DNA from: Serratia nematodiphila DZ0503SBS1
GTDB lineage: Bacteria > Pseudomonadota > Gammaproteobacteria > Enterobacterales > Enterobacteriaceae
DNA: 64,000 bases
Direction of reading: 5' to 3'
NCBI RefSeq assembly: GCF_000738675.1
Contig: NZ_JPUX01000001.1
Span: 3,658,001-3,722,000 of the forward strand
The translations under genes were made by a program, and so were the position numbers. Each line of letters begins with the position of its first letter. The stretch's first letter is position 1. Below the pieces are notes generated by a model, which saw only the letters and a list, made by a program, of their open reading frames with translations, was not told the DNA's origin and ran no database searches. Shown piece by piece: positions 56,746-64,000 of the stretch.

Positions 56746-56772
56746 AGGGTTATCATTGTGATAACCCTTTTT
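56746..56772 (+). terminator. Rho-independent terminator of the microcin operon
   Basis: AGGGTTATCA-TTG-TGATAACCCT, a perfect 10-bp stem, followed by TTTTT. It lies 75 bp after precursor 3 and 87 bp from the convergent exporter gene stop. Confidence 0.9.
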
Positions 56773-56858
56773 GTCATGGGCTCACACCACAGGGTGAGCT
56801 GCGCGTTTGGCGTAGCGAAAATGTCGAGGTGAAAAAGACAGGTAAAGCGACGCTGGCG

Positions 56859-58958
56859 TTATCCGAGCCGAATGACTCTATCCGCAGAGGCAATCGTCGA
56901 TGGACGGTGTGCAATAATCACGCGGGTAATGTTCAGTTGTGAAATAGCGCGGTTAATATGTGTTTCATTATCGAGATCCAGGTGGCTGGTCGCTTCGTCC
57001 ATAAACAGAATGCTGGGGCGACGATAGAGCGCGCGGGCTATCAATAAACGCTGTTTCTGCCCGCCAGAAAGGCTTCCCCCCAACTCGCCGATCAATGTTT
57101 CGTAGCCCATCGGCATGTTTTGAATATCATCATGCATATTGCAACGCTGTGCGCACGCCTCAATACGTTTCAGATCCATTTCGGCGTCAAATCCTGAAAT
57201 ATTTTCAGCGATAGATCCCGCCAGCAGCTTGTCATCCTGCAGCACGCAAGCGATACATTGGCGATAATTATTTACGCCAATGTTGCTGATATCCATACCG
57301 TCGACCAACACGGCCCCTTCATCTGGAGACAGCAGCCCACACATTAACTTCATCAACGTGGTTTTACCCACGCCGGAGGGACCGACAATCGCCACGCTTT
57401 CTCCCGCCGCAATGCTGAGATTCAAATCCGCGATAATGGGTTTCGCCAAACGATCATACTGGTAGCGCAAATTCCGCACCTGAAGCTCTGCGGCGTTGCC
57501 TTTTGTGAACAGCTGACGCGCGGGCATTTGCGGTTCCGGTGACGACAGCACAATGTCAGCCACCCTTTCATTATGCAAACTTAGCATTCGCAGCTGAAGC
57601 ATCATGTCAATCAGGCTGCTGGCACGCTCCGAGAACTGACCACGGTAGGCGTTAAACGCGATAAACATCCCGATCGTCATTTGATTGTCTATGACCAATG
57701 CCGCGCCGAGCCAAAGGATGATCACCTGATCACAGGTGGCAATAAACGCCCCCAACCCGCCAAACATCATGTTTAACTTGGTCAGCTTGATACCGGCATT
57801 GATCGTTTCTACGTTTAGATTCAGCCAATACTGCGAACGGGTTTCAGATAACCCCAACGCCTTTAACGTACTGACGCTATATAACGTCTCCATGAAATGC
57901 GACCCTGCCCGCGCGCCCTTCACCAACTGCTCTTCCGACAGCTGCCGATAATGTTGATAAGTCGACAGCCTGAGAATGACGTATATCGCCGTAAAGCCGA
58001 GCACCACCCAAACTAACCAGCCGCCATAGAGCAACATCATGATAAATACCCCTACAGACATGATGCCATCAATAATGCTGCTGACGATGCTGGTAGTGAA
58101 AGTCGCTCTTATCGTATCCAATGAGCCGAAACGGGATTGAATATCACCCAACTTGCGCTTCTCAAAGAAGGAAAGCGGCAATTTCATCAGATGATCAAAC
58201 ACGCCAGCCTTCCATTGCACGTCTATCAACGCGCCCATGACGATAGAGATCCACGAGCGCAACATGGAAACGCCGGTGCGGAATAAAATAAAGAACAGCA
58301 ATCCTATACATATCAGCGCCAAAAGATCATGATCGCCGGCCAAAATCACATGATCCATGACCAACTGCGTACCGACGGGCAACAGCAGATTAACCGCTTC
58401 AATTACGATCGACAGGCAGAAGATCTTTAGCAAGGCCCCCTTGAGGCCGCGCACATTGCTCATCAGCTTGCGAAAACGCAATCTGCTTTGCTGTTTGATC
58501 GGCTGAAATTCACTGTCTGGCCATAGCTCAAGCGCTACGCCAGTAAAATGCCGCGACAGTTCATGCAACCCCAGCACTTTACGGCCAAAAGCAGGATCAT
58601 GGATCACCGCCCGCCCTCGGCTGACACTGACAAGCACCACGAAATGCTTCATGTCCCAATGCAGAATACAGGGCATTTTCAACGCTTTAAGCTCATCGAT
58701 ATTCAACGATAACGCTCTGGATTGCAGTTTCAGTGCGCTCGCGATGTCAATCAATGCGGACAGCGTTGCCCCGCGTGAAGAAAAGCCGTAGCGGCTGCGC
58801 AGATTAAACAGATCGATTTGCAAACCATGGTAATGGCATACCATCGCTAAACTGGCCAGCCCGCATTCCGAGGCTTCAGTTTGCAGGATCTGCGGCACTT
58901 TGCGGCGCAGCGACAAATTGAGTTTGCCCTTTAGCGCGTCTAAATACGATTCAGTCAT
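56859..58958 (-). CDS. C39 peptidase-containing ABC exporter (CvaB/MceG type), system 2
   Basis: 699 residues. The C39 peptidase domain carries QTEASECGLASLAM (Cys), HWDMKHFVVL (His) and IHDPAFG (Asp). Membrane helices run about 165-430. The ATPase has [30 protein letters not shown] and a switch His in IIAHRPS. It would clip the 15-residue leaders of the three microcin precursors and export them with the adjacent HlyD-like adaptor and TolC. Its ATG overlaps the HlyD-like gene by 8 bp, as in system 1, and the two exporters are clear paralogues. Confidence 0.95.
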   Translation of the reverse strand: MTESYLDALKGKLNLSLRRKVPQILQTEASECGLASLAMVCHYHGLQIDLFNLRSRYGFSSRGATLSALIDIASALKLQSRALSLNIDELKALKMPCILHWDMKHFVVLVSVSRGRAVIHDPAFGRKVLGLHELSRHFTGVALELWPDSEFQPIKQQSRLRFRKLMSNVRGLKGALLKIFCLSIVIEAVNLLLPVGTQLVMDHVILAGDHDLLALICIGLLFFILFRTGVSMLRSWISIVMGALIDVQWKAGVFDHLMKLPLSFFEKRKLGDIQSRFGSLDTIRATFTTSIVSSIIDGIMSVGVFIMMLLYGGWLVWVVLGFTAIYVILRLSTYQHYRQLSEEQLVKGARAGSHFMETLYSVSTLKALGLSETRSQYWLNLNVETINAGIKLTKLNMMFGGLGAFIATCDQVIILWLGAALVIDNQMTIGMFIAFNAYRGQFSERASSLIDMMLQLRMLSLHNERVADIVLSSPEPQMPARQLFTKGNAAELQVRNLRYQYDRLAKPIIADLNLSIAAGESVAIVGPSGVGKTTLMKLMCGLLSPDEGAVLVDGMDISNIGVNNYRQCIACVLQDDKLLAGSIAENISGFDAEMDLKRIEACAQRCNMHDDIQNMPMGYETLIGELGGSLSGGQKQRLLIARALYRRPSILFMDEATSHLDLDNETHINRAISQLNITRVIIAHRPSTIASADRVIRLG

Positions 58959-60237
58959 TGATTGGCCCCATCAGGCTGTTTTTCATATCGTAGAAAGGTG
59001 AGAACATCCATTGATATAAAGGTCTTTTTTCCAAAAACAGCGTGGATTGGGCCCGCATGCCGTTAGTGAGCTGCAACGCTTTGCCCTGGTAACTGATATG
59101 CGTTTCATCCAGGGAAACGGTCACCTTGTAAAAAGATGCCGTTTGCACGCTGGGCTGATGCACGGGAGAACTGCTGTAAGTTGACATTTCTTGAATGGAG
59201 GCCGGTACATAAGCAATGCTTTCTATCCTGCCGGGAAACTGGCCGAACTTCTCATAAGGGAAAGCGTCATAGCGAATGTTAATGCCGTCCCCTGCTGAAA
59301 CATAGGGCACACTGGTGTTCGGCAACCATAAAACTAGCTGATAAATCGCGCCATTACGTGGAATAATCTGTACCAAGCTGTCACCGCTATTGACCATCTG
59401 ACCCGGCGTAACGCTGAGAGACTCAATACGGCCATCGCTCGGGGCGTTCACGATCAATGCGCCGCTGGCATCGGCTTCCGCTAACTGCCGTTGCAAATCA
59501 TTGCGCTGAAACTCGTACTGCGAAATTTGGTTATCGAAATCCGCCGCGCGCGTAACGATGTCACTTTCCAAATTCGTAATTTGCAGTGATTCCTGAATAT
59601 GTTGACTATGCAGGTTTTGAAACAGGCTTTGTTGTTGATAAAACGAATAGGTTTGTCCGCTAAGCTGATCTTTGGTAATCAGACCGCGCTGTTGATATTC
59701 CTTATAGGAACGCATGTTGTCCTGAGCAAATGCCACCCCTTCCCGCGCGTTATCCAACAGCTGTTTGGACTGCATGTGCGCCAATTCATACTGTTTTTTT
59801 TGCGCGCGTAGATTTTCCAGCGTCATGCGCTTGTTGTCTTGCAACTTAAGAATGATGCTGTCGACGTGTTTTAACTGGTTTTCAAGCGCCAGGCGCGTAT
59901 TGGCGCTCACTTTCCCGTTATCCGTCACTCGGCTGACATCAATCTGATAAAGACGCTGGCCTTTTTTAACCGCATCCCCCACTTCGACGAAGCGTTCCGA
60001 GATAAAACCCTGTTGGGGCGCAAACACGTTGACTGAGCGGGGGAAGGTGGTGATTTCACCATAAACATTAATGCGGCGTGTATAATGACTGAATATAAGA
60101 AAAGAGAGGAAAACAAGAATAAATAAAAACGATAAAAGACCAAAACACCAGGCGGGCAAGCCGTTTATCAATAAGGCCTTACCCGCCCATTTCGCCCGCT
60201 GATGATCCGTGGCTTCCTGTCGAAACAAATCACGCAT
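58951..60237 (-). CDS. HlyD/CvaA-family membrane fusion protein, system 2
   Basis: 428 residues from MRDLFRQEATDHQRAKWAGK. One N-terminal helix (LPAWCFGLLSFLFILVFLS), a barrel segment beginning RRINVYGEITTFP, a long periplasmic coiled coil (about 125-250), and a C-terminal [20 protein letters not shown]. The frame extends to 60312, but AAGGGA 4-5 bases before the ATG at 60237 and alignment with system 1 fix the start. A Fur-box match lies about 120 bp upstream, so export is probably iron-controlled. Confidence 0.95.
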   Translation of the reverse strand: MRDLFRQEATDHQRAKWAGKALLINGLPAWCFGLLSFLFILVFLSFLIFSHYTRRINVYGEITTFPRSVNVFAPQQGFISERFVEVGDAVKKGQRLYQIDVSRVTDNGKVSANTRLALENQLKHVDSIILKLQDNKRMTLENLRAQKKQYELAHMQSKQLLDNAREGVAFAQDNMRSYKEYQQRGLITKDQLSGQTYSFYQQQSLFQNLHSQHIQESLQITNLESDIVTRAADFDNQISQYEFQRNDLQRQLAEADASGALIVNAPSDGRIESLSVTPGQMVNSGDSLVQIIPRNGAIYQLVLWLPNTSVPYVSAGDGINIRYDAFPYEKFGQFPGRIESIAYVPASIQEMSTYSSSPVHQPSVQTASFYKVTVSLDETHISYQGKALQLTNGMRAQSTLFLEKRPLYQWMFSPFYDMKNSLMGPIND

Positions 60238-60675
60238 GAAATCCCTTTCCAGAAATAAAATTCGCGCCAGCCTTGGCTCGTAAAATGCAGAAGCATATCG
60301 AAAAAGCAGCAACAGAGATTAAAACAGGCCTGTTGTTTTTAATTAGCGATATCGTAAGGATAATTATTCTCATTATGATATCGGGCGTCCCGAAGAAATG
60401 CAATGTTTTTTACGCACTTATCCAGCCACATAGCCGTATATCACTATGCATATCGATAAAAAACCAATAAAGAGCCTCCTAATCAAATAACCCTATTTAT
60501 TCTACCTCCCATCATGTGCAATAAATAATCATGCGCTACCCTTGATTGTCTATTTTTCATCCACAAGGCGTGCAGCAATAACGTTATCAAGGCTTTCACT
60601 TCCTTATCATTGAAATTGCCGCCACGCGGTGTCGGCGTATTCCGACATGCCTTTGCGCCAACGCCGCGAATGAAA
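60238..60675. other. Intergenic region upstream of the microcin exporter
   Basis: 438 bp with no convincing gene. AT-rich. It holds the exporter's control region, including the Fur-box match at 60359-60377. Past guaD's stop a short minus-strand open stretch (about 60480-60660) has no start or recognisable product. Confidence 0.6.
60359..60377. promoter_or_regulatory. Fur box
   Basis: GATAATTATTCTCATTATG matches 15 of 19 positions of the Fur consensus GATAATGATAATCATTATC. It lies about 120 bp before the HlyD-like start of the microcin exporter. Iron-starvation control is standard for siderophore-type microcins. Confidence 0.78.
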
Positions 60676-61998
60676 TCAGTCTGACCTCACCGCCTCATAA
60701 ACCACCTTGCCGTCCACATAGGTGCGATAAATATTGCGATCGTCCCCCAGGGTCATCAGCACGAAGCCTTGTTCCGCCGACGTGGCGCTGTTGGCATGAC
60801 GCAACTGCTGCAGCGGCGTGACCGCCGGATCGAGCACCACGAAATCCGCCTCTTTACCGACGTTGAAGTTGCCGATTTTGTCGTCCAGCGCCAGCGCGCG
60901 GGCGCCGCCCAGGGTGGCGTGGTAGAACGCTTCTACGGCGGAGAGCCGGTAATGCTGCAGCTGGCCGACCTTGTACGCCTCGCCTAACGTGCGCAGCATA
61001 TTGAAGGTGGTGCCGGCCCCCACGTCGGTGCCGATACCGAGCTTCACCCGCTTGTGCCAGGCCTGCTGCAGGTCAAACAGCCCGCTGCCGAGAAACAGGT
61101 TGGAGGTGGGACAAAAGGCGATCGCCGAGCGGGTATCGCACAGGCAGTCCCACTCCTGCTCCTCCAGGTGCAGGCAGTGGGCGAACACGCTTTTATCGCC
61201 GGTCATGCCGTAGCGGTGGTAAACATCCAGATAGCTGCGGTGCTGCGGAAACAGCGCTTTTACCCAGGCCACTTCCTGCGGGTTCTCGCTCAGGTGCGTC
61301 TGCAGCCAAACGTCGGGATACTCTTCGCGCAGCCGCTGCACCTGCGCCAGCAGCGCCGGCGTACTGGTAGGCGCAAAGCGCGGCGTAATGGCGTAACCGA
61401 GGCGGCCTTTGCCGTGCCAGCGTTCAATCAGCTCACGCGTCTGGCGATAACTCTGCGCCGGCGTTTCCAGCAGCGCCTCCGGCGCATGGCGATCCATCAT
61501 CACCTTGCCGGCGATCAGGCGCATGTTCAGCGCTGCCGCCTGGCTGAACAGCGCATCGACCGACTGTGGATGCACGGTGCCGAACACCAGCGCGGTGGTG
61601 GTGCCGTTACTCAGCAACTGCTGCAGAAAGAAGGCCGACATCGCCTCGGTGTGCTGCTCACAGTCATAACGGCTTTCGGTCGGGAAGGTGTAATTGTTTA
61701 ACCAGTCCAGCAGCTGGTCGCCATAGGCGCCAATCATTTCGGTTTGCGGGTAGTGGATGTGGGTATCGATAAATCCCGGCACGATCAGCTTGTCGCGATA
61801 TTCCGTGACCGTGAAGCCCGGCGGCAGCAGCGCCTCGCCCTGCTGCCAGCTGCCGAACCAGACGATGACGCCGTCGTTCAGCAGCAGCAAACCGTCGGGA
61901 ACATGCCGCAGGCGTTCCTCAAGCTGTTGCGGCGCCTCCACACAGGCTGCGATATCAAAAAAATTGCCACGAATAGCCGTGGTGAATTGCAGTGCCAT
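60676..61998 (-). CDS. guaD: Guanine deaminase
   Basis: 440 residues of the amidohydrolase superfamily. VPGFIDTHIHYPQTEM near residue 75 carries the HxH zinc ligands; WLQTHLSENPQEV near 232 holds a ligand His and the Glu, VFAHCLHLEEQEW near 270 the next His, and LGIGTDVGAGTTFNMLRT near 320 the Asp with guanine-pocket residues. It deaminates guanine to xanthine in purine salvage. Start MALQFTTAIRG fits the family. Not functionally linked to the microcin locus. Confidence 0.93.
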   Translation of the reverse strand: MALQFTTAIRGNFFDIAACVEAPQQLEERLRHVPDGLLLLNDGVIVWFGSWQQGEALLPPGFTVTEYRDKLIVPGFIDTHIHYPQTEMIGAYGDQLLDWLNNYTFPTESRYDCEQHTEAMSAFFLQQLLSNGTTTALVFGTVHPQSVDALFSQAAALNMRLIAGKVMMDRHAPEALLETPAQSYRQTRELIERWHGKGRLGYAITPRFAPTSTPALLAQVQRLREEYPDVWLQTHLSENPQEVAWVKALFPQHRSYLDVYHRYGMTGDKSVFAHCLHLEEQEWDCLCDTRSAIAFCPTSNLFLGSGLFDLQQAWHKRVKLGIGTDVGAGTTFNMLRTLGEAYKVGQLQHYRLSAVEAFYHATLGGARALALDDKIGNFNVGKEADFVVLDPAVTPLQQLRHANSATSAEQGFVLMTLGDDRNIYRTYVDGKVVYEAVRSD

Positions 61999-62424
61999 TA
62001 TTTTCTTCCTTGTGACGACCGGCCAAGCTCACCCGCGAAATAACCTGCGCCGATGAAACAAGGCTTTTTTGCCCAAACGCAAAGACCGGATTAAGCATAG
62101 CAAGCCGCATGTCAACAGGCGGAGATAAAATACATTTTCAAATAAAAACAATTAATTAGTAATTAATCTAAAAGCATAGGCCGACGAAAGAGAATAAGAC
62201 CCACGCTCAGCCTTCGCCGGCAGATTAATAGCAACCGTTTGCCTGCCAAAATAACATCGCGCCGCTGCACCTTGAATGGGCAGGCGAATATCTTCACGGC
62301 GCACGGCTTATTTCAACAGCGCGCCTGAGGATTGAATCTCGGCCTAAGGACAACGGTCAAACTTGAAACGATAACCATTCTCAATTATCATCCGCGCATC
62401 TTTTTGACCAGCAATGCGAAAACC
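61999..62424. other. Intergenic region between guaD and the FecI-like gene
   Basis: 426 bp, AT-rich in the middle. No gene seen. It holds divergent promoters and a Fur-like site near the sigma-factor gene. Confidence 0.6.
62370..62389. promoter_or_regulatory. Fur-like site before the FecI-type sigma gene
   Basis: GATAACCATTCTCAATTATC. The outer arms match the Fur consensus well, with one extra base in the middle. It lies 35 bp before the ATG at 62425, a normal repressor position for a fecI-type gene. Confidence 0.6.
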
Positions 62425-62949
62425 ATGTCCGCCACCGCTTCTGCCCCGCACGCCGCGCTGTCGCGCCTTTACGCCACCCATCATGCCTGGTTGCAGGGAT
62501 GGCTGCACCGCCGGCTGGGCTGCGCGTTCGATGCGGACGATGTGGCGCAGGACACCTTTATGCGCCTGCTGAGAAGCGACGCCGCGGCGACCCTGCGCGA
62601 ACCGAAAGACTTTCTGGTCACCGTCGCCAAACGGGTGATGGTCGATCTGTTCCGCCGCAGAACGCTGGAGCGCGCCTATCTGGAGATGCTGGCGCTGATC
62701 CCGGAAGGCTACGCCCCGTCGCCGGAGCAGCGCCAGAGCCTGCTGGACAGCCTGCAGCAGATCGACGCGATGCTCGACGGCCTGGGGCCGAAGGTAAAAC
62801 AGGCCTTTCTGTTGTCGCAGCTCGAAGGTTTGGGCTATGTGGACATCGCCGCGCGCCTCGGCGTCTCGGTCAGCTCGGTTAAAAAATACATGGCCAAAGC
62901 CACCGAGCATTGCCTGCTGTTCAGCCTCGAAAACGACGTTTATTCATGA
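62425..62949 (+). CDS. FecI-type ECF sigma factor
   Basis: 174 residues from MSATASAPHAALSRLYATHH. Region 2 is visible as FDADDVAQDTFMRLLRSDAA and the following helix; region 4 as LSQLEGLGYVDIAARLGVS with SVSSVKKYMAKATEHC, the typical FecI ending. It would transcribe the gene for a TonB-dependent ferric-siderophore receptor when signalled. The frame is open to 62332, but that start would put the Fur site inside the gene, so 62425 is preferred. Overlaps the FecR-like gene (ATGA). Confidence 0.9.
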   Translation: MSATASAPHAALSRLYATHHAWLQGWLHRRLGCAFDADDVAQDTFMRLLRSDAAATLREPKDFLVTVAKRVMVDLFRRRTLERAYLEMLALIPEGYAPSPEQRQSLLDSLQQIDAMLDGLGPKVKQAFLLSQLEGLGYVDIAARLGVSVSSVKKYMAKATEHCLLFSLENDVYS

Positions 62950-63899
62950 GCAACGCCATCACCCCCGAGCAGCGCCAGGCGCTGAAAATGGCCGCACACT
63001 GGTATGCGCTGCTGTGCGACGAGCACGTCACCGAACGCCAGCGCCAACAGTGGCAAGCCTGGCACCAGCAGCATGACGATCACCGCTGGGCCTGGCAGCG
63101 CGTCGAAGCGTTGCAGAGCCAGCTGCAGGGCGTGCCGGGCAAATTCAGCTATCGCGCGCTCGATCGCGCCGGCCGTCAATCGGCGATCGATCGCCGCACC
63201 CTGCTGAAAAGCCTGCTGTTATTGCTCGGCGTGGGCGGCGGCTTCCTTTACCAGTCGCCGTTCGGCCGGGAGCTACGCGCCGACTACCGCACCGCCACCG
63301 GCGAGATCAAACCCATTGTGTTAAGCGACGGCACCCAGCTGGTGCTGAACACCGCCAGCGCGGTGGACGTGCATTACGACGATCGTCAACGGCTGATCCG
63401 CTTGCACGCTGGGGAAATCAGCCTGATTACCGGACGCGACCCCCGGCCGCTGTGGGTGCAAAGCCCGCAGGGGGCGATGCGCGCGCTCGGCACCCGCTTT
63501 TTGGTGCGCGAGAGCGCTGGCGAGACGCGCCTGACGGTGCTGGAGCATGCGGTTGAAGCGCAGCTGGCGCAGGACGCGCGGCAAACGCGCCGGGTGAACG
63601 CCGGCGAACAGATTAGCTTCAGCGCCACGGCCTTCGGCGACAAGCAATCAGCTGCGGCGGAGGACGGCTGGCTGCGCGGCGTGCTGAGCGTCAGCCAGTG
63701 GCGGCTGGACCGGGTGATCGCCGAACTGGCGCGCTACCGGCGCGGCCACCTGAGCTGCGATCCGGCCGTCGCCGGCCTGCGCGTCAGCGGCAGTTTCCCG
63801 CTCAACGATACCGATCGCGCCCTCGTCCTGCTCAGCCAGACGCTGCCGGTTCGTCTGCAAAGCTTTACCCGCTATTGGCTGCAAATCGTCCCCGCCTGA
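62946..63899 (+). CDS. FecR-type anti-sigma/signal transducer
   Basis: 317 residues from MSNAITPEQRQALKMAAHWY. The N-terminal cytoplasmic part has the FecR motif WQAWHQQHDDHRWAWQRVE; one membrane helix (LLKSLLLLLGVGGGFLY) lies near 90; the periplasmic part has the FecR domain TATGEIKPIVLSDGTQLVLN and RLIRLHAGEISL. It relays receptor occupancy to the sigma factor. Coupled to the sigma gene by ATGA overlap. The receptor gene is expected right after. Confidence 0.92.
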   Translation: MSNAITPEQRQALKMAAHWYALLCDEHVTERQRQQWQAWHQQHDDHRWAWQRVEALQSQLQGVPGKFSYRALDRAGRQSAIDRRTLLKSLLLLLGVGGGFLYQSPFGRELRADYRTATGEIKPIVLSDGTQLVLNTASAVDVHYDDRQRLIRLHAGEISLITGRDPRPLWVQSPQGAMRALGTRFLVRESAGETRLTVLEHAVEAQLAQDARQTRRVNAGEQISFSATAFGDKQSAAAEDGWLRGVLSVSQWRLDRVIAELARYRRGHLSCDPAVAGLRVSGSFPLNDTDRALVLLSQTLPVRLQSFTRYWLQIVPA

Positions 63900-64000
63900 A
63901 TTTTTTTAAATAAAAATGATAAAAAATCGCATTCTTGATTGTCCCTTTTGCTTCGCTCATCCGACTCCCAGGAAAACACTGCAGCAATAAATAAAAAATG
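63900..64000 (+). promoter_or_regulatory. Leader region before an expected TonB-receptor gene
   Basis: AT-rich 101 bp after the FecR-like stop, ending in ATG at 63998-64000. Gene order fecI-fecR-receptor makes this the place for the receptor's sigma-dependent promoter. The final ATG has no clear ribosome site, so the true start may lie beyond the window. Confidence 0.4.

Noticed and set aside
60480..60660. A short minus-strand open stretch after guaD
   Set aside because: No start codon with ribosome site and no family resemblance.

Overview
The window looks like a chromosomal segment of an enterobacterium, most probably Serratia (S. marcescens group). The evidence is GC-rich coding sequence, a serralysin-type RTX metalloprotease beside an Inh-type inhibitor, a PAAR-Rhs effector with an EagR chaperone, a complete nicotinate-degradation cluster, and CvaA/CvaB-type peptide exporters. 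The species call is inference from gene content; no rRNA or marker gene is present. No tRNA, CRISPR array or insertion sequence was recognised.

Layout. 1-2.3 kb: partial AraC-type regulator divergent from an EamA transporter, then a PhzF protein. 2.4-10.6 kb: Rhs island on the minus strand with EagR chaperone, full-length PAAR-Rhs with a nucleotidyltransferase-like C-terminal toxin and its immunity gene, a displaced Rhs tip with a second (ART-like) toxin and immunity gene, a decayed third tip, and AT-rich orphan genes. An 838/841-bp direct repeat links the full gene and the displaced tip. 10.8-18.6 kb: secreted hydrolase, DHFR-like protein, serralysin paralogue divergent from an Inh inhibitor, split chromate transporter with a LysR regulator, and a Tat-exported bicupin oxalate decarboxylase-like protein. 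18.6-24.7 kb: three-gene molybdenum hydroxylase (Mo subunit, 2Fe-2S subunit, triheme cytochrome c) and a DmpA-like/DppA-like aminopeptidase pair. 24.9-28.9 kb: a C39-ABC/HlyD exporter with a 36-residue double-glycine peptide gene too short for ordinary ORF callers. 29-41.8 kb: TauE/SafE permease with LysR regulator, then nicB-nicA, nicR and nicX on the minus strand and nicCDEFT on the plus strand. 41.8-44.7 kb: a membrane protein and a periplasmic Dcp.

The most interesting region is 45.0-60.2 kb: a class IIb (siderophore-type) microcin locus with unusual content. It encodes three microcin precursors, each just downstream of a small membrane (immunity) gene, and homologues of the MceJ/MchC and MceI/MchD maturation pair. 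Between the first precursor and the other two lie two large NRPS genes (C-A-PCP-unknown and dock-C-A-PCP-TE, the second with a cysteine-like specificity code). The opposite strand carries a dedicated C39-ABC/HlyD exporter behind a strong Fur-box match. No MceC-like glucosyltransferase or MceD-like esterase is present. All three precursors end in Ser-Asn instead of the Ser-rich Ser-terminal tail of classical class IIb microcins. I infer a hybrid pathway in which an NRPS product is attached to ribosomal peptides by an MceIJ-type ligase.

60.7-64 kb: guanine deaminase, then a FecI/FecR-type iron-signalling pair with a Fur-like site; its receptor gene presumably lies just beyond the window.
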